A program made the position numbers and the translations under genes. From the NCBI GenBank assembly GCA_020850415.1, contig JADZER010000037.1, positions 186,001 through 250,000 on the forward strand: a DNA stretch of 64,000 nt, written 5' to 3'. The notes under the pieces are model-generated. The model did not search any database, was not told the DNA's origin, and saw nothing but the letters and a program-made list of their open reading frames with translations. Below are positions 43,956 to 54,644 of the stretch, piece after piece (the stretch's first letter is position 1; every line of letters starts with the position of its first letter). This stretch comes from Phycisphaerales bacterium. Lineage in GTDB: Bacteria; Planctomycetota; Phycisphaerae; Phycisphaerales; UBA1924.

Positions 43956-45410
43956 ATGGCCGCCGCGTACAAGACCTCCGACTTCCTCTCCGCCAAACTC
44001 GCCAAGTGGGCCTGCGCCCTCAAGTACGAACACCTCAGCCCCCAGGCCATCCACGCCGCCAAGCTCTTCTGGTACGACTCCGTCGGCTGCGCCCTCGGCG
44101 GCAGCCAACAAGAAGACGCCAAAATCCTCCTCGCCCACTACATGGAAATGGCCGGCGTCTCCACCCTCAAGCCCCAAGCCTCAAGCCTCAAGCCTTCCAC
44201 CCTCTTCGTCTCCGGCTTCAAGACCAACCCCGTCGACGCCGGCTTCCTCAACGCCCACATGATCCGCGCCATGGACTACAACGACATCTACTGGAAGGCC
44301 GACCCAGCCCACCCCTCCGACATCATCGCCGCCCCACTCGCCCTCTGCGAATACAAAGGCCTCTCCGGCCGCGACCTCATCCTCGCCACCGTCATCGCCT
44401 ACGAGATGGAGCAGCGCCTCGTCGAGTTCGGCCTCCCCGGCATCCGCGAATACGGCTGGCACCACGCCACGCTCACCGCCTTCGCCGCCCCCATCGCCTG
44501 CGCCCGCGTCCTCGGCCTCACCCCCGACCAGATGGTCCAGGCCATCGGCATCTCCGCCGCCCGCACCTTCAGCCCCGGCGCCGTCACCGCCGGCAAGCTC
44601 ACAAACATGAAGAACACCGTCGACCCCTGGGCCGCTCGCATGGGCGCCGAGTCCGCACTCCTCGCCGCCCGAGGCTTCTCCGGCCCCGAGCACATGCTCG
44701 ACGGCAAAGAAGGCCTCTACCACATCTTCAGCCATGTCCACTACAAGGGCGAGCCCGCCCGCTTCGACACCGACATCATGCTCGACAAACTCCCCACCAA
44801 GCCCGCCGACCACTACCGCATCCTCGACTGCGGCATGAAGTCCTTCCCCATCGAGGCCCTCTCCCACGCCCCCCTCACCGCCATGCTCAAGTGCGTCAAG
44901 GAAAACGCCATCAAGCCCGCCGAGGTCGCCGAGATCAAGGTCGAGGTCATCGCCCGCGCCGCCGACATCCTCGGCGACCCCCACAAGTACCGCCCCGACT
45001 CGAAGGAAACCGCCGACCACTCCCTCCCCTACTGCATGGCCGTCGGCCTCATCGACGGCATGGTCACCCCCCTCCAGTTCAAAGAAGAACGCGTCCTCGA
45101 CAAGTCCCTCATCCCCGTCATGGACAAGGTCAAGGTCGTCGCCAACGACGAGTTCGAAGCCCTCTTCCCCAAGTTCCAACCCAGCCAGGTCACCATCACG
45201 ACCACCAGCGGCAAGTCCTTCACCAAGCGCGTCGATGTCCCCAAGGGCGACCCCCGCGACCCCATGACCCCCGAAGAAATCGGCATCAAGTTCACCGCCC
45301 TCGGCAAAGCCGTCATCGGCGAAGCCAAGTGCAAACAAGCCGGCAACTGGATCATGACCCTCGACAAACACGACTCCGTCTCCGGCCTCTTCGACCTCAC
45401 CACCGCCTGA
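43956..45410 (+). CDS. MmgE/PrpD family protein
   Basis: A 484-residue protein of the family that contains 2-methylcitrate dehydratase. Landmarks are YDSVGCALGGSQQEDAK, NAHMIRAMDYNDIYWKADPA (DYND region near the active site), GISAARTFSPGAVTAGKLTN, and MKSFPIEALSHAPL. Whether it acts on methylcitrate or another substrate is open; no prpB or prpC neighbours are seen. About residues 69-80 a Ser/Lys/Pro insertion (LKPQASSLKPS) is encoded by the heptamer array at 44165-44192, in frame and apparently tolerated in a surface loop. It uses strongly C-ending codons. Confidence 0.88.
   Translation: MAAAYKTSDFLSAKLAKWACALKYEHLSPQAIHAAKLFWYDSVGCALGGSQQEDAKILLAHYMEMAGVSTLKPQASSLKPSTLFVSGFKTNPVDAGFLNAHMIRAMDYNDIYWKADPAHPSDIIAAPLALCEYKGLSGRDLILATVIAYEMEQRLVEFGLPGIREYGWHHATLTAFAAPIACARVLGLTPDQMVQAIGISAARTFSPGAVTAGKLTNMKNTVDPWAARMGAESALLAARGFSGPEHMLDGKEGLYHIFSHVHYKGEPARFDTDIMLDKLPTKPADHYRILDCGMKSFPIEALSHAPLTAMLKCVKENAIKPAEVAEIKVEVIARAADILGDPHKYRPDSKETADHSLPYCMAVGLIDGMVTPLQFKEERVLDKSLIPVMDKVKVVANDEFEALFPKFQPSQVTITTTSGKSFTKRVDVPKGDPRDPMTPEEIGIKFTALGKAVIGEAKCKQAGNWIMTLDKHDSVSGLFDLTTA
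44165..44192. repeat. Four CCTCAAG heptamers inside prpD-like gene
   Basis: Four 7-base units (CCTCAAG, CCCCAAG, CCTCAAG, CCTCAAG) are the same unit as the array beside clpC at 22133-22181. Here they are translated as part of a loop of the MmgE/PrpD protein. Confidence 0.85.
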
Positions 45411-46153
45411 TTCCCCCGAGCCCGGAGGGCTCATCGTGAGTAGCCGGGGGTGGAGCCGAGCAGCGGCGACACCCCCGGATAGCCGCCCCCCACGCGCGGC
45501 CCCGGACCCGGCAGGGGCCCTCCCGCCTCTACGAGCCCCGAGCGCCAGCTCGGGACCCCCGCCCCCGCTCCTCCCACGGTGGCACGGCTGTCCCAGCCGT
45601 GCGTCAATCGCCTTGTGGTGCAGGCTTCCAGCCCGCACGCGCTCCACACTTGTGGTGCAGGCTTCCAGCCTGCACGCGCTCCTCAGCCCCGAACGGGGCG
45701 CCGGAATGGAGCCACGGGCGCAGCGCAGCCCGCCGAAGGCGGTCGAAGCGGAACCCGTGGAACCGGTGAGCAGACGCCCCAGAGCCCCCACGGCCCGAAC
45801 CAAGCAATCAACCCCACCCACCCCGCGGCACCACCCCCAAACCCCGCACGCATCCCCCCGCCCGTGCCACCAGTCACCGGAGGCTCTGCGGAGGCGACCG
45901 GTGCCGCCGCGCCCGAACTCCCCCACCCCCCCAAGCCCGAAGCCCTCATCTCCAAGAGCCAAGGGTGGAGCCGCCCCGTGGCGACACCCCCGGACACTCC
46001 CCCCGCCCCTCCCGGACCCCGCAGGGGTCCTCCTGCCTCAACGAGCCCCGAGCGCAAGCTCGGGGATCCACGCCCCCACGCCAACGGCGTTCCGCAGCCG
46101 CAGCCCGGGGCAACGCGCAGCGCCGTCCTGGAAAGAGCCATATACTGTTTGGC
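45411..46153. repeat. Intergenic field of palindromic and direct repeats
   Basis: No gene is seen in 743 bases. A composite unit of ~120 bp occurs twice in direct orientation (45439-45563 and 45956-46073), with shared GGGTGGAGCCG, GGCGACACCCCCGGA and GAGCCCCGAGCG segments. A perfect 9-bp palindrome GCACGGCTG/CAGCCGTGC is at 45582-45602. A ~32-bp unit TGTGGTGCAGGCTTCCAGCC... occurs twice in tandem (45613-45644, 45650-45681), itself a GTGCAGGC/GCCTGCAC palindrome. I recall such palindromes from many planctomycete genomes. They are not CRISPR: spacers are too short and units differ. Confidence 0.85.
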
Positions 46154-48211
46154 ATGCCTTCGCACCTTGGGACGGTTGACTTGACGCAGGACCACATCGA
46201 GCGGCAATCTCGATGCAGTCCGGAGCGGGCACTCGAAGAGCTGATCTGGAACGCGCTTGATGCGGGCGGCGCAAGCGTTGAAGTGCGCTTCGAAGTCGAC
46301 AACATGACCTCCGTTTCCGCCGTGGAGGTGCGGGATCATGGGGTGGGCATTCCGTTTAGCCAGAAGGACAGGGCCTTCGGCTCGATTGGGGAATCAGTCA
46401 AGCTGAATCAGAGAACGACTCCCGAGGGGCGTGCTCTGCACGGCTCTGAGGGCCGGGGTCGATTCAAGGCCCTGGTGCTCGGGACCGTCGCAACTTGGGA
46501 GACGACGTACAAGGAGCACGAGGCATTCAAGAAATACTCAATCACTGTCAAACGAAGCAACCAAAGAGTATACAGCTACACCGATCCGGTACCCGCTCCG
46601 GGTCCGTCGGGAACACGTGTTCGTGTCGAAGGAATCGACAGTGGCACTCAGTCTTTGCTGGCAGATGCGACATTTGACGGTATCGTCGTGCGATTTGCCA
46701 TGTACCTCAAGCGGTATCCAGATGTTAAGTTACGTTTTGATAACAGGTCCGTCGATCCCACCAAGATCATCCAGCACAGCGAAACCGTCGCACTGACCGA
46801 CCCAGCAACCGGCGCTGAAATTGGCCAATTGGAGATCGTCGAATGGACATTCGATCCTGATGGGAAGAAGCTCTTTATTTGCGATCCGGATGGGTTCGCT
46901 TGGCATGAGATGACTACGGGCGTGCACCTGCCGGGATTAAGGGTCAGCGCCTACCTGCGCTGGCCAGAGGCCCGAGAAGTATATCAAAGCAATCGCATGG
47001 CCCTCGGAGAGATGGATCCGGCGATCGCAACCGTGGTCGATGCTGCAAAGGAAGCGCTACGGCAGTTCAGGAAGCGGCGACTGGCGGAGCAGGCACAGAC
47101 AGTTGTTGAACAATGGAAACGAGACAAAGTCTATCCCTTTCCCGATGCCGAGCCAACGACCACGATCGAACGTGCCGAGCGGCAGGTCTTCGACATTGTG
47201 GCAACACGCGTGCACGAATTCCACGAGCCATTGCGAACAGCAGAGTCTAGTAGCAAGCGTCTGACGCTGGAGCTCGTGCGACAGGCATTAGAAACGAATC
47301 CATCAAGTCTGAAGTCCATCTTCGACAAGGCCATCCGGTTGCCCAAGGAGAAGCAGGATGAGTTGGCCGAGTTGCTCGAGCTAACCAGCTTTGAAGGGAT
47401 CATCGACGCTGCGCGGACTGTAACGGAACGCATGGATGTGATTTGCGGGTTTGAGTCTCTACTCTTTGATCCGGATTGGAAGCGCAGACTCAGAGAACGG
47501 ACTCAGCTACATCGCTTGTTGGTGCATGAGCTTTGGCTCTTTGGCGAGGAGTATACTCTTGACAATGACGATGAGCCTTGGAAAGCCTACCTTCAAAAGC
47601 ACATCTCTAAACTCGGGCGTGATGAACCATCGCCTGATGTTGATCCTGCGCATATTAATGAATTGGGTAAGATCCCGGATCTCCTTCTCTCTCGTCGCTT
47701 CCTTCGTCACCCAAGGCGGTTTGAGAATCTTGTCATCGAGCTCAAGAGACCGACCATTCGGATCGGATCGAAAGAGATTGTGCAGATCGAGGAATACGCC
47801 GGCCTGATCATCAGCGAGGACGCGTTTAACAAGACTGATTACGCGTGGACGTTCGTCTTGATTGGCAACGGATTGGACCGCTATGCAGAAGCGCGAGCTA
47901 GCCAAGTCCATTTGCCGCCGGGCTGCATCTCGCAAAGCGGCAATGTGGCCATTTGGGTGCGGCGATGGAGCGACATATTCGCCGAGGCTAGGATGCGGTA
48001 CGAGTTCTTTCGTGAGCGGCTCGAGGTGGAGGCGTCTGCGGCGAGAGGTCTAAGGTATCTGAACGAAAACTACGCTCATCTGCTCTCCGGTAGGGGAATG
48101 ACCAAGAAGGCAGAGATTGAGGCGGGCCTATTGACGCCGAGCACCCGGTCAGGTTTCGCGCCACCCCCATCCCCGAATACATATGCAGCCGATCATCCGG
48201 CAGACTCTTGA
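46154..48211 (+). CDS. GHKL ATPase with PD-(D/E)XK nuclease-like C-terminus
   Basis: A 685-residue protein. The N-terminal ATPase of the Hsp90/MutL/histidine-kinase type has LEELIWNALDAG (catalytic Glu and Asn, ~28-38), VRDHGVGIP (~59-67) and HGSEGRGRFKALVLG (~96-110). A long helical middle follows. Near residues 503-533, KIPDLLLSRRF ... LVIELKRPTI and IEEYAGLI give the PD...ExK pattern and look of the Shedu (DUF4263) nuclease core. This suggests a one-gene defence system with ATP-dependent sensing and DNA cleavage. GC is clearly lower and codon use different from neighbours, indicating transfer. The last ~20 residues read antisense into a GNAT remnant, so the native end is probably altered. 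Confidence 0.75.
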   Translation: MPSHLGTVDLTQDHIERQSRCSPERALEELIWNALDAGGASVEVRFEVDNMTSVSAVEVRDHGVGIPFSQKDRAFGSIGESVKLNQRTTPEGRALHGSEGRGRFKALVLGTVATWETTYKEHEAFKKYSITVKRSNQRVYSYTDPVPAPGPSGTRVRVEGIDSGTQSLLADATFDGIVVRFAMYLKRYPDVKLRFDNRSVDPTKIIQHSETVALTDPATGAEIGQLEIVEWTFDPDGKKLFICDPDGFAWHEMTTGVHLPGLRVSAYLRWPEAREVYQSNRMALGEMDPAIATVVDAAKEALRQFRKRRLAEQAQTVVEQWKRDKVYPFPDAEPTTTIERAERQVFDIVATRVHEFHEPLRTAESSSKRLTLELVRQALETNPSSLKSIFDKAIRLPKEKQDELAELLELTSFEGIIDAARTVTERMDVICGFESLLFDPDWKRRLRERTQLHRLLVHELWLFGEEYTLDNDDEPWKAYLQKHISKLGRDEPSPDVDPAHINELGKIPDLLLSRRFLRHPRRFENLVIELKRPTIRIGSKEIVQIEEYAGLIISEDAFNKTDYAWTFVLIGNGLDRYAEARASQVHLPPGCISQSGNVAIWVRRWSDIFAEARMRYEFFRERLEVEASAARGLRYLNENYAHLLSGRGMTKKAEIEAGLLTPSTRSGFAPPPSPNTYAADHPADS

Positions 48212-48353
48212 ACCCATACTTCTCGTAAAACCCCCGCACCCCCTCATCCTTCGCCTCCACCTCCACCACCGCCGAAGCCACATTCTCCGACATCTCCACC
48301 GCGACCCGCAGCGCCTCCAGCAGCAGCGCCCCGCCCAGCCCCAACCCATCACG
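48145..48353 (-). pseudogene. GNAT acetyltransferase remnant (C-terminal part)
   Basis: The minus strand encodes GLGGALLLEALRVAVEMSEN, then VEVEAKDEGVRGFYEKYGFK and SLPDDRLHMY, which is the acetyl-CoA-binding and C-terminal part of a GNAT acetyltransferase of the TacA-toxin-like kind. The N-terminal half is missing: upstream of ~48353 the frame runs into unrelated sequence with a promoter for the opposite strand. Its 3' end overlaps the end of the GHKL gene on the other strand. I read it as the relic of a gene broken when the low-GC gene arrived. Confidence 0.72.
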
Positions 48354-48394
48354 GTTCGTCCGTCAAAAAGTTCGGCAATTGTGCGGCACAGCCG

Positions 48395-48437
48395 TTGACA
48401 TGCGGTAAAAGTTCGGTATTCTAGAGGCAGAATACCG
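48395..48437 (+). promoter_or_regulatory. Promoter with 9-bp inverted repeat operator
   Basis: -35 TTGACA (48395-48400), 16-base spacer, -10 TATTCT (48417-48422). A perfect inverted repeat CGGTATTCT/AGAATACCG (48414-48422 with 48429-48437, six-base gap) covers the -10 and the expected start point, a classic repressor position. AAAAGTTCGG occurs twice (48366-48375 and 48407-48416). The downstream gene starts at 48452. Confidence 0.72.
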
Positions 48438-48451
48438 TTCAAGAACCGCCC

Positions 48452-49504
48452 ATGTTCACTCCCCAACCCAACCCCGTTCCACCCCCCACCCTCCCGCCCC
48501 ACCCCCCGGCGGCCGCGGCCGCCGCTTCCAGTTCATCCTTCATCCTTCCGCCTTCCTCCTTCCCCTCCCCCCCTCCCCCCGCGTCCGCCGACGCCCCGCC
48601 GGCCTCCCCTCCGATTTGCTGCTTTGCTGCTTTGCCATTTGCTGCTTTGTCCGCTTCGGACCACTCCCTCCTCACCGCCCTCTTCACCCCCTCCACCGAC
48701 CTCCTCTCCACCGCCGCCGCCCACAACCTCTCCCTCCTCGACCTCGCCCACTGGCTCGCCCAGCCCCACATCCAGGCCCAGGTCGACGCCATCCACTCCC
48801 TCCGGGCCCTCCAGCACCACATCTGGGCCGACCAGCTCCGCCACGAGGCCGCCGAGGCCCTCCGCGGCCCCATGAAAGAAGCCGCCGACCCCGCCGAACG
48901 CCGCCGCTGCGCCACCACCCTCCTTCGCGCCATCTCCCTCCCCCCCGTCCCCCGCGCGCCCCGCCGTGTGCCACTGGCGGCTCGCCCGCCAGTGCTCGGC
49001 GCACCCGCGCTCCCCGCCCACCCCGACTTGTCCATCCCCCACAGCCCCGCGGCGGATCTCGCCGAGTCTCCGAGACCGGAGCGCGGCCCGGGGGTCGCAG
49101 AGCCTGAAGCGCAAGCGAGCGCCACTCCCCCCCTCGGTGCCTCGATGCCTGAGTGCCTTGATGCCTTCCCCTCCGTCACATCCTCCTACCACCAAACCCT
49201 CGCCTCCCTCCGCGCCCTCGGCTACGACATCCCCACCGACGCCGAACTCGACGCCGAGATCGATGCCGATGCGGACGACGACTTCGAAGACGACCTCGAC
49301 GGCGACGACCTCGACGCCCTGGAGGACGCCGAGCTCGACAACTACGCCGCCAATCTCACCGACGCCGAGGCCATCGCCCTCGCCGAGCACCTCGTCGAGC
49401 AGCACCTCGCCAACCGGCCAACCAACCCCCACCCCAACCCCAACCCCAACCCCCAACCCAACCCCCAACTCAACCCTCACCCCAGCCATCTCGATACAAG
49501 CTGA
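48452..49504 (+). CDS. Helical protein with repeat-derived insertions
   Basis: A 350-residue protein in patches. A Pro/Ala-rich N-terminus (1-60) is made partly of simple repeats (TTCATCC-type and TTTGCTGC-type). A helical core (~70-165: HNLSLLDLAHWLAQPHIQAQ, DPAERRRCATTLLRAI) has the look of a small-terminase-like or HTH DNA-binding domain I associate with planctomycete hypotheticals. A linker contains an in-frame palindromic element (48972-48994), then comes an Asp/Glu-rich C-terminal region and an Asn/Pro repeat tail. It may bind the inverted repeat in its own promoter. The role is unknown. Confidence 0.6.
   Translation: MFTPQPNPVPPPTLPPHPPAAAAAASSSSFILPPSSFPSPPPPASADAPPASPPICCFAALPFAALSASDHSLLTALFTPSTDLLSTAAAHNLSLLDLAHWLAQPHIQAQVDAIHSLRALQHHIWADQLRHEAAEALRGPMKEAADPAERRRCATTLLRAISLPPVPRAPRRVPLAARPPVLGAPALPAHPDLSIPHSPAADLAESPRPERGPGVAEPEAQASATPPLGASMPECLDAFPSVTSSYHQTLASLRALGYDIPTDAELDAEIDADADDDFEDDLDGDDLDALEDAELDNYAANLTDAEAIALAEHLVEQHLANRPTNPHPNPNPNPQPNPQLNPHPSHLDTS
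48972..48994. repeat. Palindromic element inside coding sequence
   Basis: A perfect 9-bp inverted repeat CACTGGCGG/CCGCCAGTG has a five-base loop. It belongs to the class of short palindromes also seen at 45582-45602 and 45613-45681, here in frame within the gene at 48452-49504. Confidence 0.8.
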
Positions 49505-49733
49505 ACCCCGGCCTCGGGCGAGCGCCCGCCCACCCCAGCACCACTCGTCGCGGCTGCCCACCGGGGCTGCGCCCGGGGACCGACCGCGAACCGCGCCCAC
49601 GGAAATTCCTCCTCCGCGCACGGAGATCTCTGTGCAACGCGGCCCGATCCTGCCAGAGGCAGTGATGGGTGGCCGCGGCGAGCACGGGTGTGCCGTCGAA
49701 CGACGCGGCCCGATGCGAGCAGGAGGTGTGGAC

Positions 49734-51062
49734 ATGTTTCGAGGCAAGCACAGCAGGAGCGCCGGGCGCAGGGCCGCGGCGTTGCTGGTGGTGGGCCTGG
49801 CGGCGGCGTGCCAGGCGCGGGTGATCTATGTGGATCAGTCCGTGGCGCTCCCGGGCGACGGTTCGACCTGGGCGGCGGCGTTTGCCGACCTGCAGGACGC
49901 TATCGCCGTCGCCGCGCCCGGCGACGAGATCTGGGTGGTCCAGGGCGTCTACACCCCCGGCCCGAGCCGCCGGGACTTCTTCGCGATCAAGGAGTCGGTG
50001 GCGATCTACGGCGGGTTCCTCGGGACCGAGACCCGCGTGTGGGAGCGCGACATCGTCAACCGCACGATCCTCAGCGGCGACATCGACGGCGACGGGACGC
50101 CCGCCGGCAACTCGTACTCGGTGCTGGCGGGCAAGAACATCCGCGGCGCGAAGGTCTCCTCGTGCTGGATCGAGGGCGGCAACGCCGACGGGAGCGACCC
50201 CGCCGCGCTCGAATACCGGCGCGGCGGCGCCATCTTCCTCGAGAACTCCAGCGCCGCGATCGAGCAGTGCAGGATCCGCAACAACATGGCCCTCGCGGGC
50301 GGCGCCGTGTTCATCGAGCCCGGCCCCGACGATACCGAGGTCTCCTTCTGGCGGTGCTTCTTCAACGGAAATCTCGCGTTCGGGGACCCGATGTTCGGCG
50401 ACGGCGCCGGCGGCGGGATCGGCGTGGAGAACCTCCAGTACACCATGCCCCAGGTCACGGTGGACCGCTGCCACTTCACCTCGAACGACGCGGCGGCCGG
50501 CGGTGGAGCGATCAACTTCAACGGCGACGACGCCGACCTTGAGGGCCGACTGGTGGTCTCGAACTCGGTGTTCAGCACCAACTCCGCCGCGTCCGGCGGC
50601 GGCATCTACGCGGGCTGCTGCTGCGATGTGCATGTGCTCGGCTCGTCGTTCTGGAACAACAGCGCCGCGGGCTCCGGCGGCGGCGTGATGCTGAAGGGCC
50701 GCCTGTACAACAACATCTTCTGGCGGAACCTGGGCTTCGCGGGGTCGATGGACCGAGCCGCCCAGGTGGACGGCGACCCGCTGAGCCTGGTCGCGATCCA
50801 CAACGACATCATGGCGTATGACGGCGCGTTCGACGGCTACGGCAACATCGACGCCGACCCGCTGTTCACCAACCCCCCCGGGCACGACGGCTTCGCGGGC
50901 ACGCTCGACGACAGCCTCGCCATCCTGCCGCGCTCGGCGTGCGTGCAGGCGGGCGACAACGCGTTCGTCTTCGGAACCCTGGACTTCCCCGGCAAACGGC
51001 GCGTGAGCCCGAACCGGCGCGGCGCCCCGGCCATCATCGACATGGGCGCCTACGAGATCTAG
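49734..51062 (+). CDS. Exported right-handed beta-helix protein
   Basis: A 442-residue surface protein. The signal sequence (AAALLVVGLAAACQA) has a lipobox-like AAAC. The opening VIYVDQSVALPGDGSTWAAA and LQDAIAVAAPGDEIWVVQGV are typical of planctomycete parallel beta-helix proteins. GGAIFLEN, GGAVFIEP, GGGAINFNG and GGGIYAG repeats recall the GGAI/FxxN repeats of chlamydial polymorphic membrane proteins. It ends with a DMGAYEI motif, a common terminus of these proteins. AGGAGG seven bases before ATG 49734 sets the start. Adhesion or polysaccharide processing is possible; no catalytic residues can be assigned. Confidence 0.85.
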   Translation: MFRGKHSRSAGRRAAALLVVGLAAACQARVIYVDQSVALPGDGSTWAAAFADLQDAIAVAAPGDEIWVVQGVYTPGPSRRDFFAIKESVAIYGGFLGTETRVWERDIVNRTILSGDIDGDGTPAGNSYSVLAGKNIRGAKVSSCWIEGGNADGSDPAALEYRRGGAIFLENSSAAIEQCRIRNNMALAGGAVFIEPGPDDTEVSFWRCFFNGNLAFGDPMFGDGAGGGIGVENLQYTMPQVTVDRCHFTSNDAAAGGGAINFNGDDADLEGRLVVSNSVFSTNSAASGGGIYAGCCCDVHVLGSSFWNNSAAGSGGGVMLKGRLYNNIFWRNLGFAGSMDRAAQVDGDPLSLVAIHNDIMAYDGAFDGYGNIDADPLFTNPPGHDGFAGTLDDSLAILPRSACVQAGDNAFVFGTLDFPGKRRVSPNRRGAPAIIDMGAYEI

Positions 51063-51181
51063 CCGCGCCCGAAGGCGGCCCACGACGGCATCCTCATCCT
51101 GCCGTGATACCCCGACCGTTCCCCACTCGTGAGGCCGCCGGCGTCCCGCTTCATCCGCGGGGCGTCGGCGGCCGCCATTCA

Positions 51182-53737
<2,556 letters not shown>

Positions 53738-53762
53738 GCCGCCACCCCCCGATGGAAAGCCG

Positions 53763-54371
53763 CTACTCCCCGAGCCGCCGGGCCAGCCAGGCCCGAGCGA
53801 GGCGCCAGTCCGTTGTGACCGTCGAGGTGGCGCAGCCCAGCAGCGCGGCGGTTTCCTCGATCGTCCGTCCGGCGTAGTACCGGTGCATCACGACACCGAA
53901 CCACCGCTCGTTGTAGCTCTCCAGGTGGTCGAGGGCCTCGTCCAGCGCCAGGGCGTCGATCGGGTCGGCGGAGGAGGCCGGGGGGTCGGGCTCTTCCAGG
54001 AGCGGCGCGGGGGCCCGGCCACCCCCGCGTTTGAGCGCTTGCTTGGCCCGCCAGTGCTCGCGGACGATCCGCCTGGTCGCGAACGCGACGCTCTGGAAGA
54101 AGGTCGCCCGGCTCTCCGGGAGCGAGAGCGGCGGGGGAGGGAAGCGGCGGCAGAGTTCGACGAAGATCTCCGACGCGACGGCGGTCGGCTGGAGCGTGTC
54201 GCCGCGGCGGCCGACATAGGGGGTTCCGGCCGAGATCTGCTTGATCTCGACATAGAGGAGTTCGAGCAGTTCCTGGCGTTGGGCATCGCCGCCCTGGCGC
54301 GCCGCGACGATGAGGGATGTCAGATCCCTTGCGTCACCGAGCTCTCCACCCTGTGGCTCCGTCGCGTCCAT
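53763..54371 (-). CDS. ECF-type sigma factor (planctomycete family)
   Basis: A 202-residue sigma-70-family factor. Region 2 covers LLELLYVEIKQISAG ... LQPTAVASEIFVELC and SRATFFQSVAFATRRIVREH; region 4 is FGVVMHRYYAGRTIEETAAL followed by CATSTVTTDWRLARAWL. This is the TIGR02999-like group, typically next to a Ser/Thr kinase whose N-terminal region or phosphorylation is thought to control it. The kinase gene at 53737 follows immediately and is surely cotranscribed. No anti-sigma factor is present. Confidence 0.9.
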   Translation of the reverse strand: MDATEPQGGELGDARDLTSLIVAARQGGDAQRQELLELLYVEIKQISAGTPYVGRRGDTLQPTAVASEIFVELCRRFPPPPLSLPESRATFFQSVAFATRRIVREHWRAKQALKRGGGRAPAPLLEEPDPPASSADPIDALALDEALDHLESYNERWFGVVMHRYYAGRTIEETAALLGCATSTVTTDWRLARAWLARRLGE

Positions 54372-54486
54372 CCGGGGATGGTACCGGTGTTCGCGGCCGG
54401 GAGAACGACGGCGCCGGGTGCTTGAAGATCGCGCTCAGGTTCGGGCGGTGGTCGCGGTGAGACGACCGTTCGCCGCGCAGGGCTCG

Positions 54487-54608
54487 CGGGCGGCCCTCGA
54501 CCCGGGGCTGGCGTTGTACGGGCGGGACGGGTTGGCTCGGAGTCATCGGGGGAAGGGATTTGGCTTCGGGTTTGCGGGGATCGGTCCGGGGCTCGCGGTC
54601 GTGTTCCG
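54487..54608 (+). pseudogene. Decayed 3' fragment of a TIGR01777-type epimerase
   Basis: Translates as LDPGLALYGRDGLARSHRGK followed by GFGFGFAGIGPGLAVVF, which aligns with the C-terminus of the intact epimerase at 62244-63167 ([20 protein letters not shown], then [16 protein letters not shown]). Several substitutions break motif residues and there is no upstream gene. It occupies the gap between the sigma-factor gene and the LEPR/dockerin gene. Confidence 0.7.
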
Positions 54609-54644
54609 CGGGTGGGGTTGGGCCGCGTCGCGGCGTCCGGGGAC

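Noticed and set aside
44006-45439. A 477-codon frame overlapping the MmgE/PrpD gene on the same strand
   Set aside because: It is the shifted frame of a gene with clear family motifs and consists of Arg/Pro/His repeats.
45582-45681. Possible CRISPR array because of repeated palindromes
   Set aside because: Only two adjacent units with a spacer of a few bases and a different third palindrome; no cas genes in the window.
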